DNA of 12,980 nt, taken from positions 1 to 12,980 of the forward strand of contig JAUXBS010000010.1 of assembly GCA_030619245.1 (NCBI GenBank). The letters are read 5' to 3'. This DNA comes from Clostridia bacterium (GTDB lineage: Bacteria > UBA6262 > WVXT01 > JAUXBS01). The notes below the pieces were generated by a model. The model did no database searches and was not told the origin of the DNA. It saw only the letters and a list, made by a program, of their open reading frames with translations. Shown here in pieces: positions 1-7,686 of the stretch (position 1 is its first letter; each line of letters begins with the position of its first letter). The position numbers were made by a program, and so were the translations under genes.

Positions 1-95
1 AAAGCTTTTAATAATGTCCCTATCGAACTGGAATTAGGATTATACCCAAGTTTAACTTTAAGGATTTTTCCTTTTTTCATTTTTATGGATTTCAC
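1..95 (-). CDS. 5' end of an unidentified gene, cut by the window edge
   Basis: An open frame begins on the minus strand 45 bases after the stop of the large fused membrane protein and runs off the window without a stop. The preferred start is a GTG at 95, because AAGG sits about eight bases upstream. An in-frame ATG at 80 is the alternative. From the ATG the protein begins MKKGKILKVKLGYNPNSSSI and continues GTLLKA. The basic start followed by a Gly-Tyr-Asn-Pro-Asn-Ser-Ser-Ser stretch looks like real coding sequence. I do not recognise the family, and only about 31 codons are visible. Orientation and spacing suggest co-transcription with the upstream fused gene, so the two products may act together. 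Confidence 0.5.
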   Translation of the reverse strand, partial: MKSIKMKKGKILKVKLGYNPNSSSIGTLLKA

Positions 96-140
96 TATTT
101 TTTCCTTTCCAATTCAACTTATAAAGATAATACTATTTAC

Positions 141-3041
141 TCATGGTATATTTTCTGATTTATTTATATTCTCAAGAGCGGTTTTAGCGGATTCCATTTG
201 AGGGTCTATTTCCAGGGCTTTTTTTAGTTCAGCCCTTGAACTCTTACTCATACCCTTATTGCTGTAAACAGCGCCAAGCATGTAATGCGCTTCCGCTGAA
301 TTCTTTTCAATTTTGAGTATTTTCCTGCACATGTTTATTGCCTTATCGTGCATGCCCCTTATATTGTATATAAAACCCGCTCCCTTGAGCGCCTCTACAG
401 AATCAGGGTTCAAGCTTAAGGCTTTTTCATATCTTAACAGGGCTCCGCCGTTATTTTCTCTCCTCATGCACTCCTCAGCCATTTCAATGTAAGTTTTTTC
501 CAGTTCCACCGTGAAACGCTCCACCAGGTACCCCGCCAGCCTGTCTAACGGGTTCATCTTTAAAACCTCACGGTATTTACCAAACCATAGTTCCTCCCTG
601 TGATTATTCCAATAGGCAACGTCAGCAGGAATGCTTATACCTCTTGTCTTAATCCATAACTGCAATTTTGATTCAACTTCAGCCGCTTCCCCTTCATTCT
701 TCCCGGGTTGGGCCAGGAATGGAATAATAGTGTCCATATATCTACTGTCCGGGACAATAATGCTTGACGCCGGGCTTACAGTTCTTTCAAATTCGGAGTA
801 AGGGTTATTATCCGTATGAGCCCTGGCCCCTTTAATATAGGTATCCATTATATCCTCGCTCATAATACACCTTGACAGGAGCAGGTACGGGTCATTTAAA
901 TAAACGCTTCCCAGGTCCTTCCCGGCTTTTTCATCCTGGATTTTATTGCTGAACCGCTCAAAATCAATTTCCAACCTGCCGTTTAAACCTATAAGCACAT
1001 AATGGGCAGGGTTTACATACCACATATATGTGTGGGGAAAGACCAGCTTAAAAGATTTTAACAACCCCTTGAACTCCTGCTCCTTCAGCCAGGTTGACGG
1101 CATCCGCTGGCACATTATGCCATCCTCAGCCAGGTGTTTACTGCACAGTTCATAGAATTCCTTTGTATAAAGATTGGGGCTTTGCTTCACATGAACGGCA
1201 TTTGATAATATTATATCATAATCCTTATCTGTCATAAGCAGGTGGTTCCTGCCGTCCTCTATTATAAGGTTTAACCTGGGGTCATCCATCACATTATGAT
1301 TTACGTCTGAGAAGTATTTATCAGTTTCAAGTTCCTCCGAAACAGTTTCCACGCAGTCCACAGTTTCCATTCCGGGCTGCATTAGTGAATATGACGTAAC
1401 TCCCAGTCCATATCCAATAACAAGCGCCCTTTTTGGGCCCTCATGCAGTAAATAAGGCAGGTAACTCAGCATGAAATGGGCCTGCAGGCTGTCTATTGAA
1501 GCAACTGCCTTGCGGGCGCCGTTGACATTGAGCGTTTTTACGCCTTCGGGGCCCTGCATTACAGCCACGGTACTCGTGGCGCCCTCCCTGTAATGAAGCA
1601 GTTTGTTTTCCGCGCTCTTTCCTGAAAATACAGCGGATGATAAGATAAGCGACTCGCTCCCGGGGGTATAAACAGCGCTTAAAACGATAAACAGAACCAT
1701 TACAGCCAGCACTGCTTTCTTAACATTCCTGTGAAGGCCCGGGTTTAAGAATAATAAGAATACCCCTATTGAAATATTGATAAATGCTGTCAAAACCAGG
1801 CTCTTTGCAATACCTATAAGAGGTATCAGTATAGAACCGCAGACAAAAGAACCAATAATGGTTCCTATGATATTTATTGAATACACGGCCCCAACTGTTT
1901 TACCGAGCTTCTTCAATCCCGAGGAACATATCCTTATCACAACAGGGAAGGCAGCCCCAAACAGAAAAGCCGGGACAAACACGATAAGGAACGTACCAAT
2001 AAATCCCGCCGTTATAAACGCCACCCAGCCCCCTCCAAGTTTAAGCCAGGCATTATCAATTACAGGTCCTATTCCAATCAGCATAAAAGTTGAGAAAACA
2101 GCGTATACCCCGATGATTATTTCTATTACACCAAGGATGGTCAGCAAATCCTTCCTGGAATCAACAATCCCGGCGAACACAATACTGCCCAGGGCAAGCC
2201 CGGCAAAAAATGTTGTCAGCGTTAAACTGAACGCATAGGAGTGAATGGGCAGGTAAAAAACCAGGCTCCTGGCCCAGAGCGCCCTGTATGCAAGGGCGCA
2301 GAATCCCGAAAGGGCAAAAAAGCACATCACGGTATAAATAATACCGGTGGGCTCCTTCCTGCCTCCGTCTTCAAACATTTCCTCAGGGGTTTCCCGGGTT
2401 GACTCCTCCGCAGGAATGAAATTGAGGAACACAATGCCTATAATCAGATTAACGGCAGCAGCAAGCCATATGCAGCCATTAACCCCTATTACCCTGATTA
2501 AAAAGAACCCTGCCAGGAAGCAGCCAATAACGGCCCCAAGAGCATTAATTGAATATAACCTTCCCGTATCAGCGCCGATTTTTTCACTCTTCCTCGCGAA
2601 CATCCTGCTGACAACCGGAAGAGTGCCGCCCATAAGGGTAGCAGGAACAATCAATACCAGGAATGAAAGCATGAACCTGATTACATTGAGCAGGTAGCCG
2701 GGCGGGGAAAACTCCCTGAATATATACACATAAACATCTTCTGTCAGTGAAAACAAAACAGGCACAAGAAGGGCAAACAACCCTATCCCTGCCTCCAGCC
2801 AGCCGTAAATCCTGGCCGGTTTCCTGCTCCTGTCAACAAGCCTGCCAAAATAAAAAGACCCTAATGCCAGCCCGGCCATATAGGCGGCAAGAACTGTACT
2901 TACCGCAAATGCGGAAACACCAAAAACCTGGCCAAGCAAGCGGGTCCAAATAACCTCATAGATTAAAGCGCATACTCCTGAAAGAAAAAATGTAACCAGC
3001 ATTATTGACCTGGCTCCGTCCTTATCCGCATTCCTGTTCAC
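141..3041 (-). CDS. Membrane protein fused to a polyamine-synthase-like domain and TPR repeats
   Basis: The 966-residue protein has three parts. Residues 14-210 and 233-455 are two related multi-helix membrane bundles. Each starts with an SG-x-CAL-x-Y element, followed by an AGLALGS motif and later an LYSIN or VYSIN motif, which implies an internal duplication. Residues 480-760 resemble spermidine/spermine synthase: a SAM-fold glycine motif (G543, G545, G547), VNG at 506-508, DGR at 596-598, NLYTKEFYEL, and TDNNPYSEF near 743-751. Residues 850-951 are about three TPR repeats. The position that is a catalytic Asp in true spermidine synthases (YD-x-I-x-x-D) is Asn614 here, so aminopropyl transfer is doubtful. 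The start is GTG with AAAGG about 11 bases upstream. This fused membrane architecture is widespread in bacteria, but its substrate is unknown to me. Its position next to the nuclease-like genes gives no clear functional hint. Confidence 0.85.
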   Translation of the reverse strand: MNRNADKDGARSIMLVTFFLSGVCALIYEVIWTRLLGQVFGVSAFAVSTVLAAYMAGLALGSFYFGRLVDRSRKPARIYGWLEAGIGLFALLVPVLFSLTEDVYVYIFREFSPPGYLLNVIRFMLSFLVLIVPATLMGGTLPVVSRMFARKSEKIGADTGRLYSINALGAVIGCFLAGFFLIRVIGVNGCIWLAAAVNLIIGIVFLNFIPAEESTRETPEEMFEDGGRKEPTGIIYTVMCFFALSGFCALAYRALWARSLVFYLPIHSYAFSLTLTTFFAGLALGSIVFAGIVDSRKDLLTILGVIEIIIGVYAVFSTFMLIGIGPVIDNAWLKLGGGWVAFITAGFIGTFLIVFVPAFLFGAAFPVVIRICSSGLKKLGKTVGAVYSINIIGTIIGSFVCGSILIPLIGIAKSLVLTAFINISIGVFLLFLNPGLHRNVKKAVLAVMVLFIVLSAVYTPGSESLILSSAVFSGKSAENKLLHYREGATSTVAVMQGPEGVKTLNVNGARKAVASIDSLQAHFMLSYLPYLLHEGPKRALVIGYGLGVTSYSLMQPGMETVDCVETVSEELETDKYFSDVNHNVMDDPRLNLIIEDGRNHLLMTDKDYDIILSNAVHVKQSPNLYTKEFYELCSKHLAEDGIMCQRMPSTWLKEQEFKGLLKSFKLVFPHTYMWYVNPAHYVLIGLNGRLEIDFERFSNKIQDEKAGKDLGSVYLNDPYLLLSRCIMSEDIMDTYIKGARAHTDNNPYSEFERTVSPASSIIVPDSRYMDTIIPFLAQPGKNEGEAAEVESKLQLWIKTRGISIPADVAYWNNHREELWFGKYREVLKMNPLDRLAGYLVERFTVELEKTYIEMAEECMRRENNGGALLRYEKALSLNPDSVEALKGAGFIYNIRGMHDKAINMCRKILKIEKNSAEAHYMLGAVYSNKGMSKSSRAELKKALEIDPQMESAKTALENINKSENIP

Positions 3042-3113
3042 TTGATTATTACCTTTCCCTTTTATCTCTTTTTTTCAAGCTTAAAAACCGTACTGCAGTC
3101 TCTTGGCGAGGAT

Positions 3114-3133
3114 TTCAGGCAGGCCTGCCTGAA
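3114..3133. repeat. Perfect 20-base palindrome between two genes
   Basis: TTCAGGCAGG is followed directly by its exact reverse complement CCTGCCTGAA, with no spacer. It lies 16 bases after the phosphoesterase stop and about 72 bases before the GTG of the fused membrane protein, both on the minus strand. Neither side carries a good T-run, so it does not look like a classic intrinsic terminator. It could be a protein-binding site, an RNA hairpin in the leader of the fused gene, or a transcript-end stabiliser. Confidence 0.6.
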
Positions 3134-3149
3134 TAATTTCTTTCTGTGT

Positions 3150-3827
3150 CTACTTTATATCGTAAGGCAATTTTTTTATCCTGACAGTGCCGGCACTGTC
3201 ATCATAGATGCCAAAACTTGCCCTGTTGTCCGTGCCCCCCCTCGGCTGTCCAACGCTTCCGCAGTTTATCATGTACTTACAGGACGGCTTGATTTCTATT
3301 ATGTCATTGTCCTTCAATCGCGGTGATTTTATTTTGCCTCCGGGTTCGTACCGGATGAAATACTCTGATATATGGGTATGGCCTATCAGGCACACGTCAG
3401 GTTCTATAAAAGGTATATTATCCTTAAATACCGTTTCACTGGTAACATATTCATTGACAGGGTTTCTTGGGCTGCCGTGGACTATCATGAGCTTCCTGTT
3501 TTTGACCGTTTTCCGCAGGCTCTTAATCCATTTTATATTGTTTTCATTTATTTCCCCGGCTGTCCATTTCATTGCCTCCCTTGCGGCAGAGTTATAATTA
3601 TCCATTTTATCAGAACCCAGAACAGCCCATTCGTGATTGCCAATCACATTCAGGCAGTTTTTCAAACTTCTTACCAGTTCTACGCATTCATTCGGCTTTG
3701 CTCCATAACCGACAATATCTCCAACGCAAAAATAACCATCAACCTTCTCTTCATTTGCTAAATAGTCAATGACCACCTTAAACGCGTTAAAATTGGAATG
3801 AATATCTGATATTATTCCGTATTTCAT
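3150..3827 (-). CDS. Calcineurin-like phosphoesterase, YfcE/MJ0936 type
   Basis: This 225-residue protein has the full metal-binding set of small YfcE/MJ0936-type phosphodiesterases: SDIHSN (D8, H10), GDIVGYG (D37), GNHE (N64, H65), VHGSP (H117) and GHTH (H150, H152). It also has the GDxxGYGxxPxxC pattern (36-48) and a late NCGSVGQPRGG loop (188-198) typical of the family. Members hydrolyse phosphodiesters with two metal ions, usually Mn or Ni. The physiological substrate is rarely known, and I cannot infer it here. No signal peptide is visible, so it should be cytoplasmic. It starts 12 bases after the stop of the Rad50-like gene and has no convincing Shine-Dalgarno of its own, which suggests translation coupled to that gene. 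The stop is TAG. Confidence 0.9.
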   Translation of the reverse strand: MKYGIISDIHSNFNAFKVVIDYLANEEKVDGYFCVGDIVGYGAKPNECVELVRSLKNCLNVIGNHEWAVLGSDKMDNYNSAAREAMKWTAGEINENNIKWIKSLRKTVKNRKLMIVHGSPRNPVNEYVTSETVFKDNIPFIEPDVCLIGHTHISEYFIRYEPGGKIKSPRLKDNDIIEIKPSCKYMINCGSVGQPRGGTDNRASFGIYDDSAGTVRIKKLPYDIK

Positions 3828-3839
3828 GATTTATATTGT

Positions 3840-5642
3840 TTATATGCGTATGTTTTTAGCTGCCGCCTGGAATACATCAGAGCAGGTAAACATCAGCATT
3901 TGACAATCAACCGATAACTTCCCCAGCAAGGCAAGGGCTTTTTCCCTCCTTGTTTCATCAAAGTAAACAAACGGGTCGTCAAGCACTATCGGCACATGCT
4001 TGTTGTGGGATATTATCCTTGAGAGAACCATTCTGAAGGCAAAGTACAACTGATCCCCGGTACCCATACTCAGTTCTCCGGTGGAAACCAGCCCTTCTTT
4101 TTCAACGGAAGAAACCTTAATATCAAAATTCTTGTTCCCTATTTCTATGTGGCTATACTTGCCGCCCGTTATATTCTTAATAAGGTTTTCCGTTTCAGTT
4201 CTAAGTTCCGGTATCAATTTTTCACGGGTTTCCCCGCTGGCTTCTTTCAGTAATTCCACGGCTATACCGCAGGCATTTGCCCTCTTCCTGTAAGCTTCAA
4301 TCCTCTGCTCAGCCCAGCTTATGCTGTCAACCGTTTCCGCCTTACCGGTATTTACCACTGTCTGAAACACCCTTTCATCCGCCTCCATGGATTTCCGTTC
4401 ATTAAGCAGGCTTTCGTATTCGGCATTCATTTTTTCCAGCAGTTTTTCATAACCGAGCCGCTGCGTGGGGTTTATGTTGTACTTTTCAATTTCCCTTATT
4501 AACTTCTCAATATTGAATACTTTCTGCATCTGTTCCTGTTCATCTTCTTCAAGCTTTTCATCCCTTTCTTCACCCGCAAGAACTTCCAGTTTCGCCAGCA
4601 GGACTTCCTTTCTCTGCTTGAACCTGCGTTTTGGCGACAGCATGAACATCAATATTAAAATAATGCCCCAGGCCCATCCGGCAACACCCTCAATTATCCT
4701 TCCTGCTGAGAAAAGCGCTGAACCAAAAACGAACAGCGCCGCTCCGGTTATAAGAAACACCGGGTTTATCCTGTATATTAACTTGTTTACAGCCTTCTCG
4801 TTTTCCTTCAGATTATCCTTTATCCTTACCACCTCACTGACCTTGCGATGCAGCTCAAGCCTTTTTGCCGCCTCTTCCGTTTTTGATTCCCTGAGGGACC
4901 TGTACTTCTTATTGCCTTCAAGCATCTCCCTGTAATTATTGATTTCTTCATTCTTTTCCTTCATCTTCTTATTGACCTTATTAAGAACCCTTCTTGTTTC
5001 TTCCAGTTCCACAACTTTACTCAGGTTATCCCTCAAAACCCGGTTCTCTTCCTCAAGGCACCCTATTGCGCCCCTCTGCATATTGATATCCGGAGAACGG
5101 CTCCTGCCGTTAATATTTTTCAATTCCTCTTCCAGCGCGGTTATCGCCTGCTTTGAAGTAATACGCTCCCTTGACCCGGAAATAAGGCCTATTATTATTT
5201 CCTTGATCCTGGCGCCTTCGCCTGTAATCCGTACCATTTCCCCCTGGTCCAGGCAGAATATGTTTCTGAACACCCTTTCGTCATCCACCCCCACCTCAGA
5301 ATAAATCATCTTCTGAATCCTGCTTTCATTCTCCGTGAGCACGGTCCCGTTCTTCCACAGTTCTGCCTTGCCGTTTTCCCCATATTCCTTCACAAGCTTG
5401 TATTCCTCACCGTCAGAACTTATAAAAGTCAATTCAGCCTTCCCTGTATTCCTGCCCCACCTTAACAGGGACTGGCCTGCGGTAGAACCCGGTTTTACGA
5501 ACAACAGCTTTACAAGACAGTCCACTATGGTTGACTTGCCTGATTCATTAGGGCCGCTGATTATGTTCAGCCCTTTACTGAAAGTTATAACCTTGCTCTG
5601 GAAACGCTTTATATCCGTCATTAACAGTTCTTTAAGTATCAA
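3840..5642 (-). CDS. Membrane-anchored Rad50/SbcC-like ATPase (YhaN-like)
   Basis: The 600-residue protein has an ABC/SMC-type ATPase head split by a coiled coil. Visible parts are Walker A GPNESGKST (30-38), a Q-loop candidate Q133, long charged coiled-coil arms (about 195-290 and 340-490), the signature LSMGTGDQ (524-531) and Walker B with D-loop, IVLDDPFVYFDE (552-563). Between the arms, where Rad50 and SbcC carry a CxxC zinc hook, are two hydrophobic helices (about 293-315 and 319-336) followed by KRRFKQRK. This fits a membrane hairpin with both heads in the cytoplasm. It is shorter than classical SbcC (about 1000 residues). The start is TTG, directly after the TAA of the SbcD-like gene. 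GAGGGG, eight to nine bases upstream inside that gene, supports the TTG. An ATG at residue 8 is the alternative. It probably partners the SbcD-like protein in DNA-end or repair processing. Confidence 0.88.
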   Translation of the reverse strand: MILKELLMTDIKRFQSKVITFSKGLNIISGPNESGKSTIVDCLVKLLFVKPGSTAGQSLLRWGRNTGKAELTFISSDGEEYKLVKEYGENGKAELWKNGTVLTENESRIQKMIYSEVGVDDERVFRNIFCLDQGEMVRITGEGARIKEIIIGLISGSRERITSKQAITALEEELKNINGRSRSPDINMQRGAIGCLEEENRVLRDNLSKVVELEETRRVLNKVNKKMKEKNEEINNYREMLEGNKKYRSLRESKTEEAAKRLELHRKVSEVVRIKDNLKENEKAVNKLIYRINPVFLITGAALFVFGSALFSAGRIIEGVAGWAWGIILILMFMLSPKRRFKQRKEVLLAKLEVLAGEERDEKLEEDEQEQMQKVFNIEKLIREIEKYNINPTQRLGYEKLLEKMNAEYESLLNERKSMEADERVFQTVVNTGKAETVDSISWAEQRIEAYRKRANACGIAVELLKEASGETREKLIPELRTETENLIKNITGGKYSHIEIGNKNFDIKVSSVEKEGLVSTGELSMGTGDQLYFAFRMVLSRIISHNKHVPIVLDDPFVYFDETRREKALALLGKLSVDCQMLMFTCSDVFQAAAKNIRI

Positions 5643-6770
5643 TTATATCTTCCCCTCGTCTAAAGCCTTTACCCCGAGGCGCAGCGCATATTCATAATCC
5701 TTTTTCTCCTCCTCGGGCAGGGAATCTATCTTTTTGATAAGTTTCCCCACGAACAAGCCTTTGACGGTATTCCCGTCCGGCAGCGCCCTGAAAGGTATTA
5801 TTGTCCTGTCCTTCCATATCACATGGAAGAAAGTATTATCCTCATCAAAGTACCCGGACGCCTTCCTGATCATATTATCCAGGTCCGCATTGACCGGGGG
5901 CGTTCCCCTGAGGGTAACTCTCAGGATTTTGTCTTTCCCGGCAAGGGGCTTTAATTTTCCTATCAGGTCTTCTTCGGTCAGGAGCCCCTCGCATTCAACC
6001 TCTGTTTCATTCATTTCATACTTCTGTTCTATCCTGACAGGGTCTATTGAAACCTCTCTATCAAGCAGCCTTACCAGGAGCACGTGCTTCTCTTTTCTTT
6101 CCTCAAAATCAAGAAGAACCGGTGAGCCGGGATACGCGGCCTTTGGCTTTGTATCAAACGGGTAGTACGAATGGTAATGCCCCAGCGCCACGTAATCAAC
6201 CTTCATTACATTGATTTCCTCTTTAGTGATGGGGAAATATTTTTCATTCCTGGCCCAGGGCACCTGCACGGAACCGTGCGCCATGATAACTTTGTTCCTG
6301 TGTGAATTATCCGTTTTAAGTTTGACATCCCTCATTATATGCCTGCCTGAATCGGCAGTATCATTTGCCGCCCCGTAAACCGTCAGGTTCGCGCCGGGAA
6401 GGTTTTTGCCGGAAAATACCGGGGATTTGAACACGTGCACGTTTTCAGAAAACACCTCCCTGTTCCATACTGATACAGGGTCATTAAAATCATGGGTCCC
6501 GGGAGTTATCAGCACGCTTATCCCATCCTTTTCAAGGTTTTCAAACTGCTCCTTTACCACCTCAATGGTTCCCGGTGACGGCTTGTCGTTATCAAAGAGG
6601 TCACCGGCTATCAGGACCGCCCGGACTCCCTCCTTCCCTGCAAGTTCCATGACATGCACGAACCTGTCAAGGATTTCCATCCTTCTCATGGTCCCCTTTA
6701 CCCCCGGGAAGCCTTTAAACCCACGGTCCAGGTGAAAATCCGCAGTATGTAATAACCTGATTTCTTTCAT
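5643..6770 (-). CDS. SbcD/Mre11-like metallophosphoesterase (YhaO-like)
   Basis: The N-terminal 230 residues form a calcineurin-like nuclease domain: TADFHLD (D11, H13), GDLFDND (D57), GTHD (H93, D94), MAHGS (H165) and ALGHYHS (H198, H200), then YPGSPVLLDFEE, which is typical of SbcD/Mre11 proteins. Residues 230-375 are a smaller capping and partner-binding region. Mre11-type proteins are Mn-dependent nucleases acting on DNA ends with a Rad50-type ATPase, and such an ATPase is encoded immediately downstream with no gap. In the third motif the usual Asn of GNHD is Thr92, a change at a metal-coordinating and catalytic position. The ATG start is supported by AGGGA about eight bases upstream. The gene starts 31 bases after the edge of the inverted-repeat element, so its transcription comes either through rnhB and the element or from a promoter inside the element. 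Confidence 0.88.
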   Translation of the reverse strand: MKEIRLLHTADFHLDRGFKGFPGVKGTMRRMEILDRFVHVMELAGKEGVRAVLIAGDLFDNDKPSPGTIEVVKEQFENLEKDGISVLITPGTHDFNDPVSVWNREVFSENVHVFKSPVFSGKNLPGANLTVYGAANDTADSGRHIMRDVKLKTDNSHRNKVIMAHGSVQVPWARNEKYFPITKEEINVMKVDYVALGHYHSYYPFDTKPKAAYPGSPVLLDFEERKEKHVLLVRLLDREVSIDPVRIEQKYEMNETEVECEGLLTEEDLIGKLKPLAGKDKILRVTLRGTPPVNADLDNMIRKASGYFDEDNTFFHVIWKDRTIIPFRALPDGNTVKGLFVGKLIKKIDSLPEEEKKDYEYALRLGVKALDEGKI

Positions 6771-6801
6771 GTGTAATTCCCTGAAATCACTTATTAACTA
6801 C

Positions 6802-6941
6802 AGTATTAATGGGTCAGGTCTCAACATTTTACAAAAGCTAAATTAGTCTATAAATTAATCATCTGCCAATAATCAGGTCTATTATATAACATTGCTTACT
6901 GCTACCTTTTGTTAAATGTCGAGACCTGACCCCATAATACT
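6802..6941. mobile_element. 140-base inverted-repeat element (MITE/REP-like)
   Basis: The two ends, 6802-6840 and 6903-6941, are inverted repeats matching at 34 of 39 positions. The conserved core is GGGTCAGGTCTC, followed by ACATTT and ACAAAAG. The middle is AT-rich and contains no open frame, but has one more TCAGGTCT at 6873-6880. I see no clear target-site duplication. From memory, the GGGGTCAGGTCT(C/T)GACATT core recurs in many bacterial genomes near Y1-type (REP-associated) transposases. That link is recollection, not a search. No transposase lies in this window, so the element would be non-autonomous. Its right end forms the last codons of rnhB. Confidence 0.75.
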
Positions 6942-7559
6942 CTGCCTGATTTTATCAAGCGTCTTCCACTTCATCCTTGTGATTCCCTCCGGGAACCTCC
7001 CGTTACTGTCATGGTACCTCTTCAGAAAATCCACGGTCTTCCTGTCCGAAGGGTATCCCGAACCGAAATCTTCATACGACTGTTTTATCCTGTCAATCAC
7101 ATTATCCCTGTGGACCTTTGCGATAATTGACGCCGCTCCCACAACAGGAAATTTCTTATCGGCATTATTTTCACCTACAACCTTTAAACTGCTGTTCTTA
7201 AACTGCTGTTTGATTATGTCATTATACCGGCCGATGCCTTTCCCGCTCACAGGGACGTCCAGGTATACCGTACCGGGCTTGTGCTTAGCTATCATACTGA
7301 TTGTTCTATCCAGTCCTATTTCGTTAAGGTTCTCCCGGTCTATCTCCCGGGGCTGGATTTCAATAACCGTGTAGTCGCACACCGTTTCCCTGAGCTTCTT
7401 CGCGAGCTCTTCCCTTTTTGCGCGGGTTAACTCTTTTGAGTCCCTGACGCCCATGAGCGTCATTTTTTCGCTGTCTTCTATATCACAAAGAACGCCGCAG
7501 AAAACCATAGGGCCTATTACACAACCCCTGCCTGCCTCATCAATGCCAAGTATTTTCAT
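6912..7559 (-). CDS. rnhB: Ribonuclease HII
   Basis: RNase HII cuts RNA in RNA-DNA hybrids and removes misincorporated ribonucleotides from DNA. This 215-residue protein has GIDEAGRG (D7, E8), DSKELT (40-45), a YLDVP strand (D101) and DKKFPVVGAASIIAKVHRD (134-152). Likely catalytic acids are D7, E8, D101 and D134. The FGSGYPSDRKT...FPEGITRMKWKT end (165-200) resembles archaeal RNase HII more than the usual bacterial KGY version. The final residues MGSGLDI and the TAA stop are encoded by the end of the inverted-repeat element, so the original C-terminus was replaced or extended. All catalytic motifs lie well before this, so activity should survive. A promoter-like pair lies upstream, and the leader contains a TTAACCGTTAA dyad (7560-7570). 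Confidence 0.93.
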   Translation of the reverse strand: MKILGIDEAGRGCVIGPMVFCGVLCDIEDSEKMTLMGVRDSKELTRAKREELAKKLRETVCDYTVIEIQPREIDRENLNEIGLDRTISMIAKHKPGTVYLDVPVSGKGIGRYNDIIKQQFKNSSLKVVGENNADKKFPVVGAASIIAKVHRDNVIDRIKQSYEDFGSGYPSDRKTVDFLKRYHDSNGRFPEGITRMKWKTLDKIRQSIMGSGLDI

Positions 7560-7594
7560 TTAACCGTTAACCCTTTTTTGTATTATGTTTTATT

Positions 7595-7622
7595 ATTATA
7601 TCATATTTAATAAGCACTACAA
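7595..7622 (-). promoter_or_regulatory. Candidate rnhB promoter
   Basis: On the minus strand a perfect TATAAT (7600-7595) lies 16 bases after TTGTAG (7622-7617), about 36 bases before the rnhB ATG. The -35 match is weak (3 of 6). It sits in a very AT-rich divergent intergenic region (7560-7722) with no other gene-like content. Confidence 0.4.
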
Positions 7623-7686
7623 TATATTTTTTAAGCTTTTCCGGTTTTATTATAATAAATTAATACATGTTTTTATGATTATATTG

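Noticed and set aside
1777..2697. Long plus-strand frames opposite the fused membrane protein
   Set aside because: They are antisense to clear membrane and motif coding, lack ribosome sites and have unnatural composition.
3208..3772. Plus-strand frames opposite the YfcE-type phosphoesterase
   Set aside because: The minus strand carries all catalytic motifs; the plus frames overlap each other and show no recognisable domain.
4465..5304. Ser/Phe-rich plus-strand frames opposite the Rad50-like gene
   Set aside because: Serine-rich translation is the expected antisense of Glu/Lys-rich coiled coil.
6916..7374. Plus-strand frame beginning MSRPDP opposite rnhB
   Set aside because: The start lies in the repeat arm and the rest is antisense to conserved RNase HII motifs. 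Such predicted proteins probably arise from this repeat.
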